The position numbers were made by a program, and so were the translations under genes. The notes under the pieces were generated by a model. The model saw only the letters and a list, made by a program, of their open reading frames with translations, was not told the DNA's origin and searched no databases. A stretch of DNA of 33,052 bases from Mariniblastus sp. (GTDB taxonomy: Bacteria > Planctomycetota > Planctomycetia > Pirellulales > Pirellulaceae): positions 1 to 33,052 of the forward strand of contig WTFU01000192.1 in assembly GCA_011523945.1 (NCBI GenBank), written 5' to 3'. Positions 17,889-25,044 of this stretch are shown here, piece after piece (within the stretch, counting starts at the first letter, position 1; every line of letters begins with the position of its first letter).

Positions 17889-18914
17889 TTAGAATTCGCC
17901 TACAATCTCGCCGCCACTGACGGTTCCAAGACTCCGCCACACCTCTAATTCAATTCTGTCTGTCACGGTTCGCGTCGCACCGTCCATCAGGCCAACATTG
18001 ACCAATCCGCCCGAATGGTAGCTCCGTGAGGTGATCGCTGCATAAGTAGCTTGATCACTCCGCTTTCCCTCCTGCACTGAATTAAAATCAATGTCGTAGG
18101 CTCTTCCTTCATGCTGATAAAGCACTTTGGTATTTGGAGTAAAAACAGTTGTAAATCCAGAATGATGCACCCTGCCATCGCACCATTCCGTGTGCCCGGT
18201 ATTTTTCTGTAAGCCGGGGCCAAGTTTCAATTGCCCGGTGAATCCTAAAAACGCATCCGAAGATGTCGGGGGTTCAGAACCGGGATCTTGTGTGTTTCGA
18301 ATATAAGAGGTGTACGCTTTCACTTCCGCGAGGCAAAGAGTTTGGCTCGCACCGTCTGTCACTCCACCGAAACGGGTTTTACTATTAACGAAAAACACAC
18401 CATCACCTCGCCGCCCATTAACGGGGTCATAAACCAACCAAGTTCCGAAATTAAATCCATAATTCTGTGGATATACTTTCGGGTTGCCCGAGGAATCATT
18501 CCTTACACGGTCGTTGACTTCACTCGCACACTGATACATCGGAATTCTCAGCATCGGGACGCCGGTATCAAGCTGGGCGTCCCAAGCAACATTAAGATCA
18601 ACCGCCTTATAGGAATTACTTTGTTCGCAAAAAGGAAGCAATCTTCCATGAACAGACCACGATCCGTTATTACCCGACAAAACACTTCCGGACTCAATCT
18701 CAAAGCTTGGTGGAAAATGCTGGAAAGCAGATTCATAGTTGTGCGCTGCAAGAACTACTTGGCGAACATTGTTAAGACATGCGGTTCGACGAGCAGCTTC
18801 TCGAACCATTTGAACGGCGGGGAGTAGCATCCCGATCAAAATTCCGATGATCGCGATCACAACTAACAATTCAACGAGAGTGAATCCCCGCTTGGGACGA
18901 GCTAAAAATTGCAT
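17889..18914 (-). CDS. DUF1559 protein with prepilin-type leader
   Basis: A planctomycete DUF1559 (SBP_bac_10) family protein, the pilin/pseudopilin-like group present in tens to hundreds of copies per genome, with no firm function. From ATG 18914 it begins MQFLARPKRGFTLVELL: a short basic leader, the prepilin peptidase site G-F-T-L-V-E and a long hydrophobic helix, then AAHNYESAFQHFPPS typical of the family. Near the C-terminus the H-x9-DG signature appears with one extra residue (HSGGLVNVGLMDG, His300 to Asp311). The frame is open up to TTG 18950, but this would put a second hydrophobic stretch before the leader, so ATG 18914 is chosen; no strong Shine-Dalgarno. The leader DNA is identical over 65 bases to that of the divergent paralogue at 19552. 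A weak terminator just upstream (19002-19030) separates it from the small membrane protein gene. Confidence 0.9.
   Translation of the reverse strand: MQFLARPKRGFTLVELLVVIAIIGILIGMLLPAVQMVREAARRTACLNNVRQVVLAAHNYESAFQHFPPSFEIESGSVLSGNNGSWSVHGRLLPFCEQSNSYKAVDLNVAWDAQLDTGVPMLRIPMYQCASEVNDRVRNDSSGNPKVYPQNYGFNFGTWLVYDPVNGRRGDGVFFVNSKTRFGGVTDGASQTLCLAEVKAYTSYIRNTQDPGSEPPTSSDAFLGFTGQLKLGPGLQKNTGHTEWCDGRVHHSGFTTVFTPNTKVLYQHEGRAYDIDFNSVQEGKRSDQATYAAITSRSYHSGGLVNVGLMDGATRTVTDRIELEVWRSLGTVSGGEIVGEF
18814..18878 (-). repeat. Left arm of a perfect 65-bp inverted repeat in DUF1559 leaders
   Basis: Read on the minus strand, from CTCGTTGAATTG to CCCGCCGT, this stretch is identical base for base to 19579-19643 on the plus strand. 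It encodes the prepilin helix LVELLVVIAIIGILIGMLLPAV. The flanking codons diverge at once on both sides. Confidence 0.95.
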
Positions 18915-19001
18915 AGAACGAAATAATCCGCCAAAAATTAGAGCAAACAAGAGGGCTGCGCTAACAAATCCAGCCTTCTCTTCTATTATGACACTCCGAT
19001 T

Positions 19002-19030
19002 AAAAAAACAAACCCTGTTCTACTGTTTGT
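19002..19030 (-). terminator. Possible weak intrinsic terminator after the small membrane protein gene
   Basis: On the minus strand a 6-bp stem ACAAAC/GTTTGT with an 11-base loop is followed by seven T. It begins 9 bases after the stop codon at 19039. The stem is AT-rich, so termination may be partial. Confidence 0.45.
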
Positions 19031-19038
19031 AAACCTAC

Positions 19039-19389
19039 CTACATTCTTTCAGTCCGTTGACGTTTTTTGCCGAAAGCAGGCACCGATTCAGGCATGCCAA
19101 CAACGAGCTCAACGCCAATTAGCTTTCCTTCAAACATCAATGCAAGATTTCCCTCAACGCGCACGAATTTTTTGATCTCAAGTCGCCAGTTCGATAATTC
19201 GCTCAACACACCCCGGAAACACTCTCTCGATCGCTCCCCCTCATTGAGTGGTATTTCTGTTTTAAGATCCCCCCGAAAAGAACCTAATTCACACAAAACA
19301 AGATTGGCCACCGCTAAAACGGCCAGAACCACAACAAGGGAGACCATATCCACACTAAAAGATTCCAAAGTGGATTTTGAGATCGTCAT
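19039..19389 (-). CDS. Small single-pass membrane protein, function unknown
   Basis: A 116-residue hypothetical protein that I do not recognise. One strongly hydrophobic segment (about residues 14-34, VDMVSLVVVLAVLAVANLVL) is followed by a charged domain with a plausible alternation of strands (WRLEIKKFVRVEGNLALMFEGKLIGVELVVG). The layout resembles minor pilin-like or anchored envelope proteins found beside DUF1559 genes, but there is no prepilin leader. ATG 19389 has no clear Shine-Dalgarno. The opposite strand holds an equally long frame, which is low-complexity and Ser/Thr/Arg-rich and lacks any domain look; the hydrophobic helix makes the minus-strand reading the better one. The gene points the same way as the DUF1559 gene downstream and shares a 162-base divergent region with the other DUF1559 gene. 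Confidence 0.5.
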   Translation of the reverse strand: MTISKSTLESFSVDMVSLVVVLAVLAVANLVLCELGSFRGDLKTEIPLNEGERSRECFRGVLSELSNWRLEIKKFVRVEGNLALMFEGKLIGVELVVGMPESVPAFGKKRQRTERM

Positions 19390-19538
19390 TGCGGAAATCC
19401 GATAGTCGCAGCTTGAATTTTAGTTAAATTCCTAGCGATCAATTTTGTTTTCGAATGTGATGATCCCTTCATTATTTTTACTTCCATCCCTCGTTGCCAT
19501 CAAAAGCATGCCTGGCAGCATAATGCTTGACTTTAGAA

Positions 19539-19544
19539 AAGGAG
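19539..19544 (+). promoter_or_regulatory. Strong Shine-Dalgarno fixing the GTG start of the second DUF1559 gene
   Basis: AAGGAG lies 7 bases before GTG 19552, which places the start exactly at the short basic leader MKKTKRGF. Confidence 0.75.
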
Positions 19545-19551
19545 AAGCAAG

Positions 19552-20583
19552 GTGAAAAAGACCAAAAGAGGTTTCACCCTCGTTGAATTGTTAGTTGTGA
19601 TCGCGATCATCGGAATTTTGATCGGGATGCTACTCCCCGCCGTCCAACAAGTCCGAGAGGCCGCGCGTCGCATTTCCTGCGCGAACAACCTTAAGAACGT
19701 TATGCTTGCGATGCACAACTACGAAAGTGCATACAAGTACTTTCCAATGGGTGCCGAAGCTGAATTTGGAACAATGCTTCCAAACACGAATCTTTACATG
19801 AGTGCCTTTGCTTCCACACTCCCATTCATTGAGCAAGAAAACCTGCAGAACCTAATTGATTTCACACGACCGTGGGAGCAACAAACCGCGCAGGTCGCAA
19901 GCACCCCGGTCAACTCATTTTTCTGTCCTTCCAACGTTGGCGACAGCCCCATCAAGGACCCTGAGTTCGGATTTCTAGCCCAGGCACTCGGACTGCCGAT
20001 TGGCGACACCTATGGTGTAACAACCTATGTTCTTTCGCGCGGATCAGGCTACAAGTGGTGCAACCAACCCTATTCGCTTCAAGGCAAAGGAATGTTTGAT
20101 ATCGGCATGAAAGTTCGATTCAGCGATATTACCGACGGCTCAAGTAATACGATCGGTATTGGCGAAGGAGCAACAGGAAAAGATTGGAAAGTTTCTGTTG
20201 GTCAAGGTAGCGAAGGTCCGCCGGCAACGGATGCGTTCGGCGGCGAAGTTGCTGCAAATCAAGTCTGGCTTGTTCCTCAACCGAACAGTACCGTTTTCCA
20301 GTCTCAAGGATTATCGCCTCGAACCAGCATTTTCGCATCCACTGCAGATTACCTGAACAAAAATCCGGTTACCGAATCGCTGATTGACGACTCGGGATTC
20401 GCAGGTACAGCCGGTGGAACCGCTAACGATAATGATTCGACAAGTAACTTCCGGAGCAACCATCCTGGAGGATCAAATTTTGCTTTTGGTGACGGTTCGG
20501 TTCAGTTTATCGCTAATCCTTCTATTGATGTCTATCAGGCCATTTCTACTATTCAGGGCCGAGAAGTATTTGAGTTGGACTAA
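19552..20583 (+). CDS. DUF1559 protein with prepilin-type leader
   Basis: The second DUF1559 pilin-like protein, 343 residues, a standard length. It begins with GTG and a short leader MKKTKRG, cut before FTLVELL, then a hydrophobic helix to about residue 31 and AMHNYESAYKYFPMG. The middle has the family pattern FSDITDGSSNTIGIGEG, and the C-terminus carries the exact H-x9-DG signature (His304, Asp314-Gly315, NHPGGSNFAFGDGSVQFI). Type II/IV-like secretion and prepilin peptidase processing are implied by the leader; assembly into fibres is not demonstrated for this family. Gene-specific parts are unlike the neighbouring paralogue, which makes the 65 bases of identical leader DNA notable. A large hairpin about 60 bases after the stop (20641-20682) probably ends or protects the mRNA. 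Confidence 0.93.
   Translation: MKKTKRGFTLVELLVVIAIIGILIGMLLPAVQQVREAARRISCANNLKNVMLAMHNYESAYKYFPMGAEAEFGTMLPNTNLYMSAFASTLPFIEQENLQNLIDFTRPWEQQTAQVASTPVNSFFCPSNVGDSPIKDPEFGFLAQALGLPIGDTYGVTTYVLSRGSGYKWCNQPYSLQGKGMFDIGMKVRFSDITDGSSNTIGIGEGATGKDWKVSVGQGSEGPPATDAFGGEVAANQVWLVPQPNSTVFQSQGLSPRTSIFASTADYLNKNPVTESLIDDSGFAGTAGGTANDNDSTSNFRSNHPGGSNFAFGDGSVQFIANPSIDVYQAISTIQGREVFELD
19579..19643 (+). repeat. Right arm of a perfect 65-bp inverted repeat in DUF1559 leaders
   Basis: Identical to the reverse complement of 18814-18878, about 700 bases away. All 21 codons are the same including their third positions, while the coding sequence on either side is only loosely similar. Confidence 0.95.
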
Positions 20584-20639
20584 CTATTCACAATGGCAGT
20601 ATCAGCTAAACGAAATCCAACCACCTTGTTATTTAAATC

Positions 20640-20683
20640 TACACAGGTTGGCCGTTAAGTGTTTTTTGACGGCCGACCGTGTA
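20640..20683 (+). terminator. Large stem-loop after the second DUF1559 gene
   Basis: GGTTGGCCGT (20646-20655) pairs with ACGGCCGACC (20669-20678) over 10 bp with one G-T pair. TACAC/GTGTA extends it by 5 bp around one bulged A (20645). The 13-base loop contains a T6 run, but no T-tract follows the stem. It lies between the DUF1559 gene and the aldehyde dehydrogenase gene and is best read as a 3'-end or transcript-separating structure. Confidence 0.55.
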
Positions 20684-20774
20684 CATTTAATCCCAAAAGT
20701 TCCTCCGAACCTTTGTCAGTTCTCAACATTGCGAACGGCTGCCGAATGGCCTTCCATAACACAGGACGATCGAA

Positions 20775-22460
20775 TTGAACGCGGCTGCATCGTCGGAAAG
20801 TCAAGCGGAATTAGATTCCGCCATTCTTAAGCTGAAACAGGGCGCACAGTCACTTAAGACGATGTCCTTAAAGCAGCGCTACCAGCTAATTGATTCTTGC
20901 GCGGCCAACATTCCTACTTTCGCCCAACAATGGGTCGAAGTCGCCTGCAATGCGAAACAAGTTTCACTCACGCAAACCGCAGCAGCCGAGGAAATTCTCG
21001 CAGGTCCCGCGACGTTACTTAGATACCTGCGACTGCTATCCCGTTTATTTCAAGATGTCGAACAGGTCGGCGCCCCGCAACTTCCCAACGCACCCCACTG
21101 CAATCAAATAGGTCGAACTTGTATTCCCATTTTGCCGGTGAGAAGTTTATTTGATTCCTTGATTTTCCGCGGATTGACCGCGGAAGTCTGGATGACCCCT
21201 GAGCACGACGGTCAAGATCTTTTTGCCGAACTACCTTCCAACAAGAACTCTTTGGGCAATGGGAAAATTGCCGGTATTCTGGGAGCTGGGAATGTCAGCG
21301 CTATTCCGGCAACCGATATGCTTTACAAGATCTTTCACGATGGTGAGGTCGTTTTACTGAAACTCAATCCCGTCAATGAATACCTCTATTCCACGTTTAG
21401 CTCGGTCTTTGCCCCATTAATTGAAAGCCAACTGCTCCACATTATACGTGGTGGAAATGAAGTTGGAAAAGCGATCGTCCAACATCCAGAAATTGACTCA
21501 CTCCACGTAACCGGATCGCACCATACCCATAATGCCATTGTTTGGGGGGCGAATGCCGAAGAACGAGCCGACCGCATTGCGAACAACGCTCCTCTGGTAA
21601 ACAAACCAATTACGAGTGAGCTTGGAAATGTCACTCCTTGGATTGTCGTACCGGGCAATTACACAAACCGCCAACTCCAATCCCAAGCCGAACATATCGC
21701 CGCGTCTATCGTCAACAATGCATCCTTCAATTGTGTTGCCACCAAAATGATTGTGACGAGTAGCGACTGGCCTCAACGTTCTGATTTTCTCGCTCGGATT
21801 GAAACGCTGTTAAAGAAAATTCCTCCACGATACGCTTACTATCCAGGAGCCGGGGAAAGATTTGAGCGCGCTAATGCCGGCGGCGTCATGCCCAACTCAT
21901 CCAATCAACTCCCGTGGACCTTGATTCAAAACGCAACCCCGGAATCTGCAGAGCACCTTTTCCAGGAAGAATCATTCGTATGCGTATGTGCAGAAACGAT
22001 GCTACCCGGTCGCGATCCGGTCGAGTTCTTAAATTCAGCTGTTGAGTTCGCCAATGAAAAACTCTTCGGAACCCTCTGTGCAACAATCACTGTGCCAAAG
22101 GCATTCGAGCAACAAGAGAAGTTTGCCCTGGAAAAATCAGTTGCTAAATTGCGTTACGGTTCGGTGTGTGTCAATCAATGGGCAGGGGTCGTCTATGGAT
22201 TAATGACGCCCCCATGGGGAGGCCATCCAAGTTCTAATCTCGAATCACCGCAAAGTGGCATCGGACACGTCCACAATACTTTTTGCATAAAAAACTTTGA
22301 GAAAACGGTACTCCGCGGGCCGCTCTGCAGCCATCCCAAGCCGGTTTGGTTCCATTCTCACAAAACAGCGAACCAGGTTGGCTGGTCGCTGTTGAAACTT
22401 TACGATAAACCCTCCATCACACGCTTGCCGCTACTGTTCTTTCACGCTCTGCGTGGTTAA
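20775..22460 (+). CDS. Aldehyde dehydrogenase family protein
   Basis: A 561-residue member of the NAD(P)-dependent aldehyde dehydrogenase superfamily, longer than the usual 480-500. Visible are the Rossmann region IAGILGAGNVSAIPATDMLYK with Lys196 in VVLLKLNPVNEY, the segment DSLHVTGSHHTHNAIVWG where G-S-x-x-x-G normally sits, the general base Glu282 in TSELGNVTPW, and the nucleophile Cys320 in NNASFNCVATKMIV. The stretch EESFVCVCAETMLPGRD matches the E-x-F-G-P region only loosely, so this is a divergent branch and the substrate cannot be named. The C-terminal 60 residues (HSHKTANQVGWSLLKLYDKP onwards) are an extension. The start is TTG 20775, supported by AGGA 8 bases upstream (20763-20766). 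It is followed after 64 bases by the beta-helix lipoprotein and cytochrome genes, suggesting a shared oxidative pathway. Confidence 0.85.
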   Translation: MNAAASSESQAELDSAILKLKQGAQSLKTMSLKQRYQLIDSCAANIPTFAQQWVEVACNAKQVSLTQTAAAEEILAGPATLLRYLRLLSRLFQDVEQVGAPQLPNAPHCNQIGRTCIPILPVRSLFDSLIFRGLTAEVWMTPEHDGQDLFAELPSNKNSLGNGKIAGILGAGNVSAIPATDMLYKIFHDGEVVLLKLNPVNEYLYSTFSSVFAPLIESQLLHIIRGGNEVGKAIVQHPEIDSLHVTGSHHTHNAIVWGANAEERADRIANNAPLVNKPITSELGNVTPWIVVPGNYTNRQLQSQAEHIAASIVNNASFNCVATKMIVTSSDWPQRSDFLARIETLLKKIPPRYAYYPGAGERFERANAGGVMPNSSNQLPWTLIQNATPESAEHLFQEESFVCVCAETMLPGRDPVEFLNSAVEFANEKLFGTLCATITVPKAFEQQEKFALEKSVAKLRYGSVCVNQWAGVVYGLMTPPWGGHPSSNLESPQSGIGHVHNTFCIKNFEKTVLRGPLCSHPKPVWFHSHKTANQVGWSLLKLYDKPSITRLPLLFFHALRG

Positions 22461-22524
22461 CGCAGCCAGCGAAAAATCAATATTGCACAGCTTCTGATGC
22501 AAATAAATGATCAGGAACAAAAAA

Positions 22525-23814
22525 ATGAAAAAACTATCAATCGCGATTCTTCTGGCCCTTACTCTGATTGCCAGCGGTTGTGAAAAATCTCCATCACCTC
22601 CGGCCGCAAACTCCACAAACGAGACTGTCGCTACTGCAACGATCGTCATCACTCCCGGCGCCGATGCTCAAGCAGCGGCCGAACAAGCATTTATCCTTGC
22701 CGAACCGGGCGACATCATTGAATTTTCCGCGGGAAAATTTGAGTTTGACGGTACGCTTTCCTTGGACGGCGTCGAAGATGTAACCATTCGTGGAAAAGGA
22801 ATGGAACAAACCATTCTTAACTTTGCCAAATTCAAAGATGGAAAAGGGGGAGAAGGAGTTAAAGTAAAAGCCGATCGTTTTACCATTGAAGATCTAACCA
22901 TCGAAGACACCCCCGGCGACGCGATTAAACTTCAGGATTGTAACGGGCTTACGATGCGACGCGTTCGAACTTGGTGGACAAATGGACCGTCTTCTGAAAA
23001 CGGCGCTTACGGCTTATATCCAGTTCTCTCAAACAATGTGCTGATTGAAAACTGTGTTGCCCATTGCGCTTCGGACGCAGGCATCTACGTCGGACAATCC
23101 AAGCAGGTAATCGTTCGCAATTGCATTACCGAAAAAAATGTCGCGGGAATTGAAATCGAAAATTGCATTGGTGCCGATGTCTACGATAACGTCAGCAAAA
23201 ATAACACCGGTGGTATCCTCGTTTTCTCACTGCCGGGGCTGACAATTAAGAACGGTGCCGATTGCCGCGTTTTCAACAATACGATTACGGCCAACAACCA
23301 TGAAAACTTCGCCAAAGAAGGAGCAATGGTCGCCACGGTACCCTCAGGAACCGGCTTGATGATCATGGCAAATGACCGTGTCGAGGCATCTGGAAATACG
23401 TTTGATGGTAACGACGGAGCTGGCTGTTTAATCGTAAGCTTTCTGACCACACAGAGGCAGTTCGATGACGCTAAATACGATCCCTATCCTGAAGCTATTT
23501 CCATCAAAAACAACACATTTAAAAACGGAGGTTCGAATCCGCAGGGAAGTCAGTTCAAGCTGTTCACCGATGCGACGGGCCAAAATCTACCCGATATCGT
23601 TTACGACGGCATACTAAATCAAACGAGACTGGTAGAAGGGAAGCTACCGGCCGAACTCAGTGTTTCCATCATCGACAATGGCGAAGCAACTTTTGTTAAT
23701 CTTGACCTGGGAACCCTGTTTGCAGGCGGACAACCCAACATGACCACCGATATCACCGGCTTCTCACACCCCTTGCCCCCGGTCAAAACGGTCACGATTA
23801 AAGGCGTTAAATAG
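22525..23814 (+). CDS. Parallel beta-helix lipoprotein (TIGR03805-like)
   Basis: From ATG 22525 the 429-residue product starts with a lipoprotein signal MKKLSIAILLALTLIASGC (Cys19 is the likely lipidated residue). After ITPGADAQAAAEQAF and AEPGDIIEFSAGKFEF come repeated right-handed beta-helix turns: VTIRGKGMEQTIL, FTIEDLTIEDTPGDAIKLQDC, VLIENCVAHCASDAGIYVGQ, VIVRNCITEKNVAGIEIENC, ADVYDNVSKNNTGGILVF. This matches the family TIGR03805, which recurs beside the diheme cytochrome family TIGR03806, the next gene here; the function of the pair is unknown. The frame is open to ATG 22507, but AGGA at 22513-22516 lies 8 bases before 22525 and the signal then begins properly. The fold is typical of carbohydrate-binding or carbohydrate-cleaving proteins; no catalytic residues can be assigned. 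Confidence 0.88.
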   Translation: MKKLSIAILLALTLIASGCEKSPSPPAANSTNETVATATIVITPGADAQAAAEQAFILAEPGDIIEFSAGKFEFDGTLSLDGVEDVTIRGKGMEQTILNFAKFKDGKGGEGVKVKADRFTIEDLTIEDTPGDAIKLQDCNGLTMRRVRTWWTNGPSSENGAYGLYPVLSNNVLIENCVAHCASDAGIYVGQSKQVIVRNCITEKNVAGIEIENCIGADVYDNVSKNNTGGILVFSLPGLTIKNGADCRVFNNTITANNHENFAKEGAMVATVPSGTGLMIMANDRVEASGNTFDGNDGAGCLIVSFLTTQRQFDDAKYDPYPEAISIKNNTFKNGGSNPQGSQFKLFTDATGQNLPDIVYDGILNQTRLVEGKLPAELSVSIIDNGEATFVNLDLGTLFAGGQPNMTTDITGFSHPLPPVKTVTIKGVK

Positions 23815-23868
23815 GGAGTTTACAAGCTTGGCCTTGAATTCAACCGCAACCGACCGATAATTATAAGC

Positions 23869-25011
23869 GTGTTTAAACTCCACTTACAACGATTGAGTCT
23901 AACCTCGGAATCTTCCTGGATTTCGATTGCGCTGGTGACGTTAGTCATCGCGCTAGGATGCGAACAAAAGAGAGTCCATGTATCCCCCTCTTCCGGTGAT
24001 AGCATCCAGAATGCTGCCACGCAACTTTCAAAAAGCCGGCTCAGCAAATACCTTCCCAAACTATCGAACTACGGTATCTTTCAAATGCCAATGAAAGAAC
24101 TAAAGCCTGCCAATGAGGTGATCGAATACGATTTGAACACGCCTCTGTTTAGCGACTACTCTCAAAAACAAAGACTGATTAAATTGCCTCCGGGGACTCA
24201 GATCAACTACAAACCGAACGGTCCACTCGACTTTCCCGTTGGAACCGTGATTGCGAAAACATTCTATTACGCCCAAGACCTCAGCGCAGCGTCGTCGCCC
24301 CGACAACTCGTCGAAACGCGAATCATGGAACATCGACCAGAAGGATGGGTGGGTATTCCCTATGTCTGGAATTCAGAGCAAACTGATGCCGAACTTGCCG
24401 TGATCGGCGCGACGGTCGATATCTCCTGGGTTCACAGCGATGGCACCCCCCGCTCCAACGCCCATTTGGTACCGAATCTGAATGATTGCAAACGATGTCA
24501 CACAGATACAGAGATGCACCCGCTTGGTCCCAAGGCGGCCAATTTGAATCGCCATCTTGCAGTTAACGGCAATCAACAAAATCAATTAGAGCATTGGGGA
24601 GACATTGGAATCATTAACGAACTTCCTGAACTTTCAGAAATTCCAAAGCTTGCCGTATGGAATGACGAGTCGACAGGTTCGGTGGATCATCGCGCCCGTG
24701 CTTATCTCGAAGTCAATTGTGCTCATTGCCACAATCCGATTGGCCCCGCCAGAAACTCTGGACTCCACTTAAACATCGAAGAGACCAATCCCTATCACCT
24801 CGGAACGTATAAAATCCCAGTCGCCGCAGGCAAGGGAACTGGTGGACGGCTGTACGGGATCGTGCCCGGAAAACCGGACGAGTCCATTCTCGAATATCGA
24901 ATGCGAACGACAAAATCGGGTGAGATCATGCCCGAATTCGGAAAATCACTGGTGCATGATGAAGGACTCGCTTTAATTCGTACGTGGATCAAAGAGATGA
25001 AAGCAGACTGA
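23869..25011 (+). CDS. Diheme c-type cytochrome, SO2930 family (TIGR03806-like)
   Basis: A 380-residue exported cytochrome. The N-terminus has a hydrophobic segment and a possible lipobox (VIALGC, Cys31), so it is probably anchored on the periplasmic face. The central family block reads YDLNTPLFSDYSQKQRLIKLPPG, then DFPVGTVIAKTFYY, ETRIMEHRPEGWVGIPYVWN. These are followed by two c-heme sites, CKRCH (207-211) and CAHCH (284-288), with Met354 in EIMPEFG as a possible axial ligand. This layout is that of the SO2930/HNE_0200 family, the partner of the beta-helix family encoded by the preceding gene, 54 bases upstream. GTG 23869 is used; the ribosome site is weak and TTG 23893 is an alternative. 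The likely role is electron transfer from a periplasmic oxidation, which is inference. Confidence 0.88.
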   Translation: MFKLHLQRLSLTSESSWISIALVTLVIALGCEQKRVHVSPSSGDSIQNAATQLSKSRLSKYLPKLSNYGIFQMPMKELKPANEVIEYDLNTPLFSDYSQKQRLIKLPPGTQINYKPNGPLDFPVGTVIAKTFYYAQDLSAASSPRQLVETRIMEHRPEGWVGIPYVWNSEQTDAELAVIGATVDISWVHSDGTPRSNAHLVPNLNDCKRCHTDTEMHPLGPKAANLNRHLAVNGNQQNQLEHWGDIGIINELPELSEIPKLAVWNDESTGSVDHRARAYLEVNCAHCHNPIGPARNSGLHLNIEETNPYHLGTYKIPVAAGKGTGGRLYGIVPGKPDESILEYRMRTTKSGEIMPEFGKSLVHDEGLALIRTWIKEMKAD

Positions 25012-25044
25012 CTATTTCCCCAAGCCGTTGCCGCGGGAATCATC

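Noticed and set aside
19067-19405. Open frame of 112 codons on the plus strand opposite the small membrane protein gene
   Set aside because: Composition is low-complexity (Ser, Thr, Arg, Pro), with no domain or membrane pattern; the minus-strand frame has a clean hydrophobic helix and is the better reading.
19513-19529. Sigma-54-like TGGCAG...TGCTT upstream of the second DUF1559 gene
   Set aside because: The spacing between GG and GC is 9 bases, not the required 10.
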